Source: Mucilaginibacter corticis
GTDB lineage: Bacteria; Bacteroidota; Bacteroidia; Sphingobacteriales; Sphingobacteriaceae
DNA: 64,000 nt
Direction: 5' to 3'
Assembly: GCF_007558865.1 (NCBI RefSeq)
Contig: NZ_VLPK01000002.1
Coordinates: 806,001 to 870,000 of the forward strand
The translations under genes were made by a program, and so were the position numbers. Of this stretch, positions 9,812 through 18,724 are shown piece by piece; the first letter of the stretch is position 1, and each line of letters opens with the position of its first letter. The notes below the pieces were generated by a model that made no database searches, was not told the origin of the DNA, and saw nothing but the letters and a program-made list of their open reading frames with translations.

Positions 9812-9850
9812 AAAAAAAGCAGGGATCAATAAATATTCCCTGCTTTTTTT
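9812..9850. terminator. Bidirectional terminator
   Basis: A perfect stem (AAAAAAAGCAGGGA with TCCCTGCTTTTTTT) around an A/T-rich loop. It is 16 nt after the stop of the POT transporter on the minus strand. Confidence 0.85.
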
Positions 9851-9866
9851 ATAACGTTAATTACGG

Positions 9867-11357
9867 TTATAAATTATTGGTTTGCGCAATAACTTCATTT
9901 CCTTGAAATTCGGCATCGGGCTCATCAATATAATTTCGCTCTTTCAACCGCGGCGATATAAATAAATATAATATAAGGAATACAGTACATATTCCTACAA
10001 ACACCCAATAAAAATTAGACCCTGTGTACTTGGCAAAAAAACCATGATTTGAAATACTATTGTTTACATATGCATCAAAAAGATTGCCTATAGAAACCGT
10101 TAATAGCCAAATAGCAGTCATGGTGCTTTTCATTGATTTTGGCGCTTGGGTATAAGCATATTCCAAACCGGTGATTGATACCAGTACTTCGGCAGCAGAT
10201 AATACTACATAAGCAAATATTTGCCACCAGACAGATGGATGCCCGCCGGCATCTACACTGATTTGTACAAATGCGATGATTACAAATGATAATGCTGTTA
10301 AAGCTAAACCGGCACCTATACGACGTAAAGGAGTGGCTTTTAGACCTATTTTATCGAAAAACGGATAAATAAAATACGTAAACAAAGGTATAAACGATAA
10401 TAAGAAAATAGGATTAGCGGTTTGTACCTGTCCGGCTAATATGGTAAAGCTGGTAAAGCCCAGGTTAATATGCCTATCCAGCTTCTCGGCTTGTAATACC
10501 CATTCAGATAAGTTTTGATCCCACATGGCCCAAAATATTGGTGCGAACATAAATACAGCCATTACCCGATACACTGCTTTTACTCCTTCAACTTTTTCCG
10601 GATTAAATTTACCTTTTGACACATCTAATAAAGATTGACCTTTTTGTTTTTTACCAATGTTAAATAACGCATATACAGATATAAAAACGAAGTTGTTTTT
10701 ATTGATTCCACCAGGAGGAACTCTAACATAAAGTTTACGACCTGAAAAGAAAATGATTGTCGCTAATGCCATTAACAGACCCGGAATACCAAATGCCCAT
10801 TGGGCGCCATAATTTTTATATATAGGGGGAATTAATAATGTTGAAAAAACTGACCCGGCATTGATACTAAAATAAAACCAGCCATATACTTTCGATAATA
10901 ATGTTTGATTTGTTTTGTCAAATTGATCGCCAACATTTGCGGAAACACATGATTTTATACCACCTGCACCTATGGCAATTAGTAATAAACCAACCATAAA
11001 ACCATTCAGGTTTGTGTCAAACAATGCAAGACAAAGATGACCGAAGCAGTATACAATTGATATCCATAAAATTATTTTGTATTTGCCGGTGAACCAGTCG
11101 GCTACAAGTCCGCCAACAAAGGGTAACGCATATGCTAAAGCAACAAAAAGATGAACGACTTCATTACCCTTTGCATCAGCTACAGTTGGATTATATAATT
11201 TACTATAAAACTGCGCCACTAAAAAAGTGACCATTATGGAACGCATACCATAAAAACTAAAGCGTTCTGCCGCTTCATTACCTATAATATACGGGATACT
11301 TCTGGGGTATTTCGCTTCTGTAGTAGCAGCATCGGCTGCTAAAGATTGTTGAGACAT
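9867..11357 (-). CDS. POT/PTR family peptide MFS transporter
   Basis: A proton-coupled oligopeptide importer in the inner membrane, 496 aa with about 12-14 hydrophobic segments. The family signature is visible near the N-terminus: IIGNEAAERFSFYGMRSIM (the ExxERFxYYG region binding proton and peptide), followed by YALPFVGGLVADWFTGKY and, further on, the GGIKSCVSANVGDQF motif. The cytosolic C-terminus is short and acidic. Single gene, with an unknown periplasmic-protein gene upstream on the same strand. Confidence 0.95.
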   Translation of the reverse strand: MSQQSLAADAATTEAKYPRSIPYIIGNEAAERFSFYGMRSIMVTFLVAQFYSKLYNPTVADAKGNEVVHLFVALAYALPFVGGLVADWFTGKYKIILWISIVYCFGHLCLALFDTNLNGFMVGLLLIAIGAGGIKSCVSANVGDQFDKTNQTLLSKVYGWFYFSINAGSVFSTLLIPPIYKNYGAQWAFGIPGLLMALATIIFFSGRKLYVRVPPGGINKNNFVFISVYALFNIGKKQKGQSLLDVSKGKFNPEKVEGVKAVYRVMAVFMFAPIFWAMWDQNLSEWVLQAEKLDRHINLGFTSFTILAGQVQTANPIFLLSFIPLFTYFIYPFFDKIGLKATPLRRIGAGLALTALSFVIIAFVQISVDAGGHPSVWWQIFAYVVLSAAEVLVSITGLEYAYTQAPKSMKSTMTAIWLLTVSIGNLFDAYVNNSISNHGFFAKYTGSNFYWVFVGICTVFLILYLFISPRLKERNYIDEPDAEFQGNEVIAQTNNL

Positions 11358-11446
11358 AAGATCAGTTTAATTTGCCTAAAATACTATTATTCCCGTAAAT
11401 AAAAACCATGAAAATGCAGCCTGCAAACGCAAACTATTTTGAATAA

Positions 11447-12373
11447 TTACTGTACCTTTTTTTTCTTGATTGGAGTAGTAGCCTTTACTGGGACAATTGT
11501 AGCCCGCGGATCAATGTAGTTGGCATCCTCCTCATTAGGGATATTTCTCATATCCAGGTTGTCAACATAGCTCCATTGCTCGCCAATTAAACGGTAGCCG
11601 TCATAAGTCAGGTCGGGGCCATAAGTTTCTGGCTTATCTTTTGTTTTTTTATCAGCCGGTGACAAATTATCAAATACAATGAGGTGTTGTGAAGGGATGT
11701 ATTTTAATAACATGGATGCCTGGCGTGCATATTCAAAAACTATCCGCTTGCGTTTTCGGCCGTTACCATTAAATACCGGCATGCCAAATACCGGCCTGTC
11801 ATTTTTAAAAGATAGTACTTCGATAACTTTTTTGGTAGATTGATCATTGTTGCCTTTCCAACCCAGCAAAACATAATAGGGGTTAGTGCTGCCAACAGGT
11901 ATTATGGTGTAATACTGGGCGCCAAACCATTTGCGATTATCGGTTACCGAATCTTCAGGACTTTTAAGAAGAGGCGTATAATCTTCTAAACCGTATAGTT
12001 TTAAAGGCCCGGTGCTGTTAGCCTGGATAGCGCCATAAAAACGGTAGCTGCCGTCATCATTGGCCACATGCCAACTAAAGATCCTGAACCTGTCGTCTGG
12101 CGAGCGGGTAAGCGTTATGGTTTTAACAGAATCAAACGGAAAAAGAAAAGAGTTTGGTGTTTTTAAAGCGGCTACCAGCGTTTTTATAAACTGGTAATTG
12201 GCGTTTTTGCGTACCAGGTCATTGGCATCATTAATAAAGGTACTGCCTAAATGTTTTAAACTATCCTGGTAAAAATTTAATTGCTTAAGCCCGCCCTCGT
12301 CAATACGCTGCGCAAAAGCCTGTGAAAAAAAAAATATCGAAAATGTAACTAAGGCGAGTTTTCTTATCGCCAT
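11447..12373 (-). CDS. Uncharacterised exported protein
   Basis: I do not recognise a named family. The protein is 308 aa from the ATG at 12373, which gives a textbook signal peptide (MAIRKLALVTFSIFFFSQAFAQ); a longer frame begins at 12391 but only adds six residues before it. The mature part is soluble, mixed alpha/beta, with several aromatic-rich strands (FRIFSWHVANDDGSYRFYG, YYVLLGWKGN) and a basic Lys-rich tail (TPIKKKKVQ). It looks like a periplasmic protein of Bacteroidota. It lies 28 nt downstream of, and possibly with, the thiolase gene; a functional link is not evident. Confidence 0.75.
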   Translation of the reverse strand: MAIRKLALVTFSIFFFSQAFAQRIDEGGLKQLNFYQDSLKHLGSTFINDANDLVRKNANYQFIKTLVAALKTPNSFLFPFDSVKTITLTRSPDDRFRIFSWHVANDDGSYRFYGAIQANSTGPLKLYGLEDYTPLLKSPEDSVTDNRKWFGAQYYTIIPVGSTNPYYVLLGWKGNNDQSTKKVIEVLSFKNDRPVFGMPVFNGNGRKRKRIVFEYARQASMLLKYIPSQHLIVFDNLSPADKKTKDKPETYGPDLTYDGYRLIGEQWSYVDNLDMRNIPNEEDANYIDPRATIVPVKATTPIKKKKVQ

Positions 12374-12419
12374 TGAAATATGAGTGCCCACTACCGGTAA
12401 ATATACTTGATTTTATATA

Positions 12420-13598
12420 TTAACGTAAATTTTCAATAACAATTGCGCTTGCGCCACCGCCGCCGTTGCAAATTCCGGCCGCACCATATTTGCCATTATT
12501 CTGTGCTAACACACTTAATAAAGTAACAACAATACGTGCACCCGAAGCACCTAAGGGATGACCTAAAGAAACCGCACCACCATTAACGTTTACGCGCGAC
12601 GGATCTAATTTAAGCGCCTGGTTATTGGCGATAGATACCACAGAGAACGCTTCATTGATCTCATAATAATCAATATCGTCGCCGGTTAACCCTGCCCGGT
12701 GCAATGCCAGCGGAATAGCTTTTGATGGCGCCGTGGTAAACCACTCGGGTGCTTGTTGGGCATCCGCATAGCTTATAATTTTAGCTAGGGGTTTAATGCC
12801 CATTTCATCAGCCTTTTCTTTACTCATCAATATTAAAGCTGCAGCGCCATCATTTAAAGTCGACGCGTTTGCCGCAGTAACGGTGCCGTCTTTTTTAAAG
12901 ACAGGTTTTAATGTGGGGATCTTATCAAACTTTACAGTTGCGGGTTCTTCGTCATCACTGAATAATGTAACCTCTCCTTTTTTGTTTTTAAGTTCTACGG
13001 GTGTGATCTCATTGACAAATTTACCACTGTGTTGAGCATTGATGGCCCTGTTGTATGATTCAATGGCGTAAGCATCCTGTTCTTCACGGCTGATGTTGCA
13101 TTCCGTAGCGCAAAGCTCAGCTGCCGACCCCATGTGGTAATCGTTATAAACATCCCATAAACCGTCTTCAACCAAGCCGTCAATTAATAGGTCATTACCT
13201 AATTTATAACCCGTACGCGCCTTTGACAGATAATAAGGCACATTGCTCATGCTTTCCATACCACCCGCAACCACAATATCATTTTGCCCGGTGGCTATAC
13301 TTTGTGCGGCCAGCATAATAGCTTTCATTCCTGATGCGCAAACTTTGTTAACAGTGGTAGCCGGTAAATAGGGAAGGCCGGCAAATATCGCGGCCTGGGT
13401 TGCAGGCGCCTGGCCCAGATTGGCCGACAGTACATTACCCATAAAAACTTCCTGGATCTGTTCAGGCTTAAGCCCCGATCTTTCAACAGCCGATTTAATA
13501 ACAATAGCACCCAGCTGTGTTGCTGTAAGCGATGCCAAACTGCCGCCAAAACTCCCGATAGGGGTACGGATGGCCGATACGATAACTACTTCTCTCAT
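12420..13598 (-). CDS. Acetyl-CoA C-acetyltransferase (thiolase)
   Basis: Catalyses thiolytic cleavage or Claisen condensation of acyl-CoA units. The 392 aa biosynthetic-type thiolase fold is complete: the nucleophile Cys is in [10 protein letters not shown] near residue 88, the histidine in [16 protein letters not shown] near residue 348, and the second cysteine in [10 protein letters not shown] near residue 378. EINEAFS is also present. Most likely an AtoB/PhaA-type acetoacetyl-CoA thiolase; no beta-oxidation partner is adjacent, so direction cannot be decided. Confidence 0.95.
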   Translation of the reverse strand: MREVVIVSAIRTPIGSFGGSLASLTATQLGAIVIKSAVERSGLKPEQIQEVFMGNVLSANLGQAPATQAAIFAGLPYLPATTVNKVCASGMKAIMLAAQSIATGQNDIVVAGGMESMSNVPYYLSKARTGYKLGNDLLIDGLVEDGLWDVYNDYHMGSAAELCATECNISREEQDAYAIESYNRAINAQHSGKFVNEITPVELKNKKGEVTLFSDDEEPATVKFDKIPTLKPVFKKDGTVTAANASTLNDGAAALILMSKEKADEMGIKPLAKIISYADAQQAPEWFTTAPSKAIPLALHRAGLTGDDIDYYEINEAFSVVSIANNQALKLDPSRVNVNGGAVSLGHPLGASGARIVVTLLSVLAQNNGKYGAAGICNGGGGASAIVIENLR

Positions 13599-13723
13599 AA
13601 AATAGATTATTTGACTACAAATTTATTTATATTTCTATTAATAAATACTATGCTTGCATAGTATTTATTGTGCTTGTTTTGCTTACAAAAGCAATAAAAA
13701 AAATCATATCGCATAAAATATAT

Positions 13724-13731
13724 TATTTTTG
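13724..13731 (+). promoter_or_regulatory. Possible -7 box of the 7TM-HD gene
   Basis: TATTTTTG matches the Bacteroidota -7 consensus TAnnTTTG, 18 nt before the ATG at 13749. I see no clear -33 TTTG at the right distance, so support is limited. Confidence 0.35.
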
Positions 13732-13748
13732 AGCGCTTAACTTAATAA

Positions 13749-15815
13749 ATGGCAACACTTTCGTCTTCGCGCCAAAAGGCTTTACTCCGCAAATACGCCC
13801 GTAACGTCAAGTTCTTAATGATGGTGGTGAGTACTTGTTTAATTGTCTATTCGCTACCCAAACAGGCCAAGTTTAGCTACGAGATTGAAAAGGGAAGGAT
13901 CTGGAATCAAAAGGATCTGATATCACCCTATAACTTTGCGATATTAAAAACACAAACCGAGATACAGACCGATCGCCGCAACGCATTGGCAAGTACAACC
14001 CAGCTTTACCAGTTAAATAAAGACGTTGCCCAGCAGCAAATTGATGGTTTCAGGAATGATCTTGAAATAAAATGGCACAACGCGGGCATTGACGACAAGC
14101 TGAAAGAAAGATATATTTTAGAAGGGACCGATCTACTAAGCACCGTTTATAATAAAGGCGTAGTAGGGTTGAATACAAAATACCAGCAAAGCCCCGGATA
14201 TTCTATTACTATCCTGCAAAAAAACGTATCTACAGAAAAAAATACATCAGACCTGTTTACCAAAGAAACTGCACTTGCTTACTGTGGACAGGAGTTAAGT
14301 AAACGTGCAGACATTGACAAAACCTTTTTGCTTGACCTGTTGCAAAACCGCATTCAAAATAACATACTTTACGATGATAAGTTAACCGCGCGACTGGAAA
14401 CAGAAGTGCTGGAAGGTATATCGTTAACCCGGGGTATGGTACAGAAAGGTGACGTTATTGTAGCTAAAGGATCTGTTGTAAATGATGAGGTTTATCAGAA
14501 ACTTGAATCTTACAAAAAAGCATTTGAGGATAATGCCCGGATAAACGGTAACCCAAAACTGGTACTCGCAGGACAGTTTATTTTAGTTGCTATAACCATA
14601 GCGCTGTTAATGATATTTCTGTACTTGTTCAGAAAAGATATCTATGCTGATAACCGGTTGGTTAGTCTGATATTATTGGTAATCACAGCTATGCTGTTTA
14701 CTTTATCAATGGCTATAAAGCTGCAAATACCAACCAATTTATATTTTATACCTTATTGTATAGTACCTATTATCATCCGGATCTTATTTGATACCCGTTT
14801 GGCATTGAATATTCATTTATTGGTAGTACTGATCGCCGGTTTCTTTGTGCCAAACAGTTTTGAGTTTGCTTATTTTGAGATCACGGCAGGTATGGTATCT
14901 ATATACAGTATCAAAAACCTGGTGCGTCGCGAGCAGTTCCTGATCTCGGCAGTGATCATAACCTTTACATATTTTGTCTCTTTTTTAGGTATCTCTTTAA
15001 TAAGGGAAGGCAGCCTGATCGATATCGACTGGCTTAATTTTGTTCCGTTTGTTGTAAGCGTGCTGTTAACATTATTGGCTTACCCGTTAATTTATCTGTT
15101 TGAAAAGATCTTTGCTATAACATCAGACATCACGCTGATAGAGCTTACAAACACCAACGCGCCGTTGTTGCGCGAAATGGCATTCACTGCTCCAGGTACT
15201 TTTCAGCATTCGTTACAGGTAGCTAACCTGGCAGAAAATGCCATCTATGCTATTGGAGGTAACGCGTTATTGGTTAGGGCAGGGGCCTTGTACCATGATA
15301 TTGGTAAAATGGAGAACCCGCTGTTTTTTGTGGAGAACCAAAATTCGGGCTTTAATCCGCATGATAAGGTGCCTTATGAAGAAAGCGCGCAAATCATCAT
15401 CAGGCACGTGTATAAGGGTATTGAGATGGCTCATAAGGAGAATATCCCTGAAATTATAATCGATTTTATCCGCACTCATCACGGCAATACCCGGGTGGAT
15501 TATTTTTATCAGTCGTTTTTAAAAAATTTCCCTGAAAAAATCATCAATGAGAACACTTTTAGGTACCCGGGACCTATTCCTTTCTCAAAAGAAGGGGGTG
15601 TTTTGATGCTTGCAGACTCGGTTGAGGCCGCTTCGCGTTCATTAAAAGAGCCTGACGAAAAATCTATCAGCGCATTGGTAGATCGTATTGTAAAGTATAA
15701 GCTTGATCAAAACCAATTGAAAGACAGTAATATAACTTTAAAGGATATTGAAACCATAAAGACGATATTTAAGAAGATGCTCATGAGTATTTACCATGTG
15801 CGAATAGATTATTAA
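13749..15815 (+). CDS. 7TM receptor with intracellular HD phosphohydrolase (PgpH-like)
   Basis: A 688 aa inner-membrane protein. An N-terminal membrane anchor is followed by a roughly 230-residue extracytoplasmic 7TMR-HDED domain, a block of seven hydrophobic helices (about residues 275-465) and a C-terminal HD domain. The HD metal site is seen in GTFQHSLQVANLAENA and GALYHDIGKMENP, with IRTHHGNTRVDYF further on. Characterised relatives such as PgpH hydrolyse cyclic-di-AMP; that activity is inferred here. The gene lies just upstream of tRNA-Ser. Confidence 0.92.
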   Translation: MATLSSSRQKALLRKYARNVKFLMMVVSTCLIVYSLPKQAKFSYEIEKGRIWNQKDLISPYNFAILKTQTEIQTDRRNALASTTQLYQLNKDVAQQQIDGFRNDLEIKWHNAGIDDKLKERYILEGTDLLSTVYNKGVVGLNTKYQQSPGYSITILQKNVSTEKNTSDLFTKETALAYCGQELSKRADIDKTFLLDLLQNRIQNNILYDDKLTARLETEVLEGISLTRGMVQKGDVIVAKGSVVNDEVYQKLESYKKAFEDNARINGNPKLVLAGQFILVAITIALLMIFLYLFRKDIYADNRLVSLILLVITAMLFTLSMAIKLQIPTNLYFIPYCIVPIIIRILFDTRLALNIHLLVVLIAGFFVPNSFEFAYFEITAGMVSIYSIKNLVRREQFLISAVIITFTYFVSFLGISLIREGSLIDIDWLNFVPFVVSVLLTLLAYPLIYLFEKIFAITSDITLIELTNTNAPLLREMAFTAPGTFQHSLQVANLAENAIYAIGGNALLVRAGALYHDIGKMENPLFFVENQNSGFNPHDKVPYEESAQIIIRHVYKGIEMAHKENIPEIIIDFIRTHHGNTRVDYFYQSFLKNFPEKIINENTFRYPGPIPFSKEGGVLMLADSVEAASRSLKEPDEKSISALVDRIVKYKLDQNQLKDSNITLKDIETIKTIFKKMLMSIYHVRIDY

Positions 15816-15821
15816 TTTTTT

Positions 15822-15851
15822 TTTGTCGGCTTAACCTAATTGCTATATTTG
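15822..15851 (+). promoter_or_regulatory. Promoter of tRNA-Ser(GCT)
   Basis: TTTG at 15822-15825 and TATATTTG at 15844-15851, separated by 18 nt, match the Bacteroidota housekeeping promoter (-33 TTTG, -7 TAnnTTTG). The tRNA begins 39 nt further on. Confidence 0.75.
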
Positions 15852-15889
15852 CAGTCCCTGAAAAAAGGGGTTTTTACTGAAAATTACAC

Positions 15890-15976
15890 GGTGAGGTGCC
15901 TGAGAGGCCGAAAGGATCAGTTTGCTAAACTGACGTACGGGAAACTGTACCGAGGGTTCGAATCCCTCCCTCACCG
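15890..15976 (+). tRNA. tRNA-Ser (anticodon GCT)
   Basis: An 87-nt class II tRNA. The acceptor stem GGTGAGG/CCTCACC, anticodon loop TTTGCTAAA with GCT, a long variable arm and the T arm GAGGGTTCGAATCCCTC are all present. The discriminator is G and CCA is not encoded. Its last 12 nt plus the following 7 nt are repeated exactly at 18005-18023, marking it as an integration target. Confidence 0.96.
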
Positions 15977-15983
15977 CTGAGAT
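15965..15983 (+). other. Attachment-site copy within tRNA-Ser (left)
   Basis: 19 nt (CCTCCCTCACCGCTGAGAT) identical to 18005-18023. The repeat spans the 3' end of the tRNA and 7 nt beyond, as expected for the core of a tyrosine-recombinase attachment site. Confidence 0.75.
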
Positions 15984-15989
15984 GTTTTT

Positions 15990-16026
15990 AAAAAAGGGCT
16001 TTAACGCAACGTTAAGGCCCTTTTTT
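15990..16026 (+). terminator. Terminator after tRNA-Ser
   Basis: An 11-bp stem (GGGCTTTAACG with CGTTAAGGCCC, one G-T pair, loop CAA) followed by six T and preceded by A-rich sequence, so it can work in both directions. It lies inside the attachment-site-flanked islet. Confidence 0.85.
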
Positions 16027-16054
16027 ACGTTCAATAATTTTAGGGGGCAAAAAG

Positions 16055-16064
16055 GGGTGCAAAT
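16055..16064 (+). repeat. GGGTGCAAAT motif, left end of islet
   Basis: The same decamer occurs at 17867-17876, with near copies at 17879-17888 (GGGTGCAATT) and around 17902-17910 at the right end. Direct-repeat motifs near both ends of a tRNA-flanked segment resemble integrase arm-type sites; this is inference. Confidence 0.4.
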
Positions 16065-16078
16065 CCAAATGTTTTAAC

Positions 16079-16201
16079 CATTATATCCATGTGCCGATGG
16101 CAAGCTAGGGCAGCGCCGAATAAATCGCCAAAGCGGTGCTTTTCCTGGCCTCGCCCAACTCCGCGTATTTCGTTGCGCATTATTTCCTGTTCAATATTAA
16201 A
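16079..16201 (+). pseudogene. Decayed C-terminal fragment of a short-chain dehydrogenase
   Basis: Reading the frame of position 16094 gives PMAS*GSAE*IAKAVLFLASPNSAYFV, with stops at 16106 and 16121. This matches the C-terminal SDR block PMGRxGSAEEIAKAVLFLASDDSSYVTG almost residue for residue. Only this short piece remains, without the Rossmann core or the Tyr-x-x-x-Lys motif. It sits inside the tRNA-Ser-flanked islet as debris of an earlier gene. The rest of the stretch to 16397 shows no convincing gene. Confidence 0.7.
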
Positions 16202-16397
16202 GGCAGAACCCTTCACAATCCAGTTGGTATTTCCATACATTAGGTCTTACGTTTTGGCAGTTTCGGCTTTAAGCGGATTGGATGCGATCCATATACCTGT
16301 GATGAATTTAACTTCGTTGAAAAACACTTTAAAATCTAACATAACTGATATAACTGACGATATGGAGTTATTAAATTAATTTAATAATCCTATATGT

Positions 16398-16431
16398 AAA
16401 AAAGGCATTTCAAATACGAAATGCCTTTTTT
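16398..16431. terminator. Bidirectional terminator within the islet
   Basis: A perfect stem GGCATTTC/GAAATGCC flanked by six A and six T. On the minus strand it is the first hairpin after the acyltransferase gene, 165 nt beyond its stop. Confidence 0.75.
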
Positions 16432-16595
16432 ATTATAACATGGTCTAACACGTATATAGTTACCTGACAACACCAACATGGGCAATAGAAATCTACACAA
16501 AGCGGGCGAAAAAGCAGTGTGTAAATTTCCTGTCTACACAGTTCAGCCCGAACAGTAAATTCGATAAACCCGGCAGTGTTTTTTTATTTTAGATA

Positions 16596-17744
16596 CTAAG
16601 CTGCTGCCGGTTCTTTTTTATCAGAATACTTATTACGCAACACGGTAATTTTCTTCTCGAACAGGTTATATATCAAGTGCGACGCTATAATTACCAACAC
16701 CCACATTATTGCCGACTCAACTATCGGATTTAATCTGCCGGCAAAGTAATACGGAACAAGGTATGAAAATATAGGATGTATCAGATATAAAGAATAGGAG
16801 ATGATACTTACATAAGTAACCGCGTATTGAATAAACTTTAAACGCGGGGCTTTAAGCGAGTAAACAAATGGCAGTAACAAACCTATGGCAACACTCATAA
16901 TAGTAAAATAGAACGTATCCATAAAAAAGTTTTTTTGCATCAAATTGCCCCGCAAGAAAAAGTGGTAAACAATAGAAGTAGCCAAACAGAACATAATGAT
17001 TCCTAACACCACCATTTTGTTTTTATTATTGAACCAGAATTTCTGGTAGTAATATTTAATGGTAGCCGCTAACACGCCGATCGAGATGCTATCCAATCGC
17101 AAGGGCATCTGCTTGCGAAAGCCTTCATCCCATCCGCGATAATCAAAATGCATCCAGGCCACACGAAGCAGCAAACAGATTACTATAAAAGTCGCAATGG
17201 TGAAAAATATACTCTTTTGCTTACTACGCGGAACAAAATGCTGATACGCCAGTAATATCAGTGGGAATGTCAGGTAAAACCACTCCTCTATACTTAATGA
17301 CCAGGTTACGCCATAAAAGCCTGGCTCGGTAGAAAAGCAGTTCTGCAGAAAAACCAGGTATAGCGGCAATTTATAGTACGGTATATATAACTTATACAGG
17401 TTAAACACTACCAGGTATATGGCAAAAACCAGCAGGAAGTTAGGCAGCGTTCTAAACCAGCGGCGCACCCAAAAACTCTTGATATTTTTAAAGGTGGTCA
17501 CGTCGGTGTTATCGTGAATTTTAATGATGATGGTACCTATCAGGAAACCGCTCAGCACAAAAAACAGTTCAACCCCAATTAGACCACAATAGTCTTCAAA
17601 CGGCCTTAGAGACCGGTACTTAAAAAGGCCTAACATGGTATGATCAATCAGTACCAGGGTGATGGCAAAAAAACGAAAAAGATCAAGGCCGAAGTTCCTG
17701 TTTTCCAGTTCATCGCGGCGCATCCAGGGTAGGATATTCTGCAT
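16596..17744 (-). CDS. Membrane O-acyltransferase, acyltransferase 3 family
   Basis: A 382 aa polytopic protein with about ten hydrophobic segments, of the OafA/YrhL (Acyl_transf_3) type that acetylates surface glycans or other extracytoplasmic targets. Family landmarks are LDLFRFFAITLVLIDH with the Arg and conserved His, the GVELFFVLSGFLIG loop, and VTWSLSIEEWFYLTFPL. I place the start at 17744 (MQNILPWMRRDE); an in-frame 37-residue upstream extension is not typical of the family. It is the only intact gene between the two tRNA-Ser attachment copies, so it is probably horizontally acquired cargo modifying the cell surface. Confidence 0.9.
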   Translation of the reverse strand: MQNILPWMRRDELENRNFGLDLFRFFAITLVLIDHTMLGLFKYRSLRPFEDYCGLIGVELFFVLSGFLIGTIIIKIHDNTDVTTFKNIKSFWVRRWFRTLPNFLLVFAIYLVVFNLYKLYIPYYKLPLYLVFLQNCFSTEPGFYGVTWSLSIEEWFYLTFPLILLAYQHFVPRSKQKSIFFTIATFIVICLLLRVAWMHFDYRGWDEGFRKQMPLRLDSISIGVLAATIKYYYQKFWFNNKNKMVVLGIIMFCLATSIVYHFFLRGNLMQKNFFMDTFYFTIMSVAIGLLLPFVYSLKAPRLKFIQYAVTYVSIISYSLYLIHPIFSYLVPYYFAGRLNPIVESAIMWVLVIIASHLIYNLFEKKITVLRNKYSDKKEPAAA

Positions 17745-17866
17745 TGGGTTATTAAATTTCGGGGTAAAAAATTTATTACAGTAAATATAGCTAAATGCAG
17801 TTTGATTAATCGTGTTAAATCCACAAGAAATTTTACCCTTACATGTTGGTGACAACAGGTAACTTA

Positions 17867-17910
17867 GGGTGCAAATTTGGGTGCAATTAAGCGAGTAATT
17901 GTGTGCAATT
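17867..17910 (+). repeat. Direct GGTGCAA(A/T)T repeats, right end of islet
   Basis: GGGTGCAAAT at 17867, GGGTGCAATT at 17879 and TGTGCAATT at 17902, spaced 12 and about 23 nt, in the 425-bp gene-free stretch 17745-18169. They echo the motif at 16055. Apart from these, the attachment copy and a terminator, I see nothing in this stretch. Confidence 0.45.
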
Positions 17911-18004
17911 TGTTATTGCTGTGGATAATTATTACAGGAATTTATACTTGAAATTGAATGATTTTTAGAGATATGGCTTACTTGAGCTAAAATAGGTTCA
18001 AGTT

Positions 18005-18023
18005 CCTCCCTCACCGCTGAGAT
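18005..18023 (+). other. Attachment-site copy, right end (tRNA-Ser 3' remnant)
   Basis: Identical for 19 nt to 15965-15983. The ten nt before it still resemble the tRNA T arm (GGTTCAAGTT against GGTTCGAATC, three differences), as expected for the original tRNA 3' end displaced by integration. Confidence 0.75.
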
Positions 18024-18040
18024 CTTACTCAAAACACATC

Positions 18041-18075
18041 AAAAGCGTGTAAATCATAAGATTACAGGCTTTTTT
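18041..18075 (+). terminator. Ancestral terminator of tRNA-Ser
   Basis: AAAAGCGTGTAA pairs with TTACAGGCTTTT (one mismatch) and is followed by a long T-rich tract. Its place just after the displaced tRNA end suggests it ended the tRNA transcript before the islet inserted. Confidence 0.6.
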
Positions 18076-18157
18076 ATTTTTTTTTAAATCTTCAAATTAT
18101 CTGTGAACACTCATAATTTCAGTTAGACTTAAAAAAACACCCTTATGCCGGTTTAGT

Positions 18158-18165
18158 TATATTTG
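18158..18165 (+). promoter_or_regulatory. -7 box immediately upstream of the histidine phosphatase gene
   Basis: TATATTTG is an exact TAnnTTTG match only 4 nt before the ATG at 18170, so transcription would start at or near the start codon. No clear -33 element is seen. Confidence 0.35.
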
Positions 18166-18169
18166 CCTG

Positions 18170-18703
18170 ATGAGATATTTGATACTTACCTGTCTTGTTT
18201 TTATTTCCATATGCCGCAAAGCGCAGGAGACACTTCGTGTAGTGCTGATCCGGCATGCCGAGAAGCCGTTGACGGGGGATAACCTTTCATGTGCCGGCTT
18301 TGACCGCGCCACCAGGTTGGCCAGCGTGATCAAAAACAAATTCGGAGTGCCTTCAGAAATCTTCGCGCCGGCCCCAGCCACTGGCCGAAGCACTAAGAAC
18401 GTGCGCATGCTGCAAACTGCGTGGCCGATGGCAGTTAAATATAACTTACCGATAAATACACGGTATACCGTTGAAGAAAGCGACAAACTGGCCAGAACAT
18501 TACAAAAACGCAGTGGTACAGTGCTGGTGGTTTGGGAACATAAAGAACTTATCGCCATTGCTCAAGCACTTGGTGTAGAGGGAACATTAACCTGGCCGGC
18601 AAATGATTATGATACGATCTGGCTGATCACTTTCAAAAGCGGAAAACCTGTATTGACCATTGATCACGAAAACATCCAGCCCGGAGCGGGTTGTCCCTTT
18701 TAA
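18170..18703 (+). CDS. Exported histidine phosphatase superfamily protein
   Basis: 177 aa. A signal peptide covers residues 1-18 (YLILTCLVFISICRKAQ), so it acts in the periplasm. The phosphoglycerate-mutase-like core begins with VVLIRHAEKP, the RHG-type motif whose His is phosphorylated during catalysis; the second active-site His is probably that of VVWEHKE near residue 124. The domain is compact and lacks the insertions of phytases. Substrate is unknown. Convergent with the M13 peptidase, 21 nt apart, with no visible terminator between. Confidence 0.85.
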   Translation: MRYLILTCLVFISICRKAQETLRVVLIRHAEKPLTGDNLSCAGFDRATRLASVIKNKFGVPSEIFAPAPATGRSTKNVRMLQTAWPMAVKYNLPINTRYTVEESDKLARTLQKRSGTVLVVWEHKELIAIAQALGVEGTLTWPANDYDTIWLITFKSGKPVLTIDHENIQPGAGCPF

Positions 18704-18724
18704 TATTGAGCAACTTAACCTGCG

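Noticed and set aside
16040..16240. 66 aa minus-strand ORF after tRNA-Ser
   Set aside because: It is the antisense of a recognisable SDR fragment on the plus strand, and its protein has no family-like pattern.
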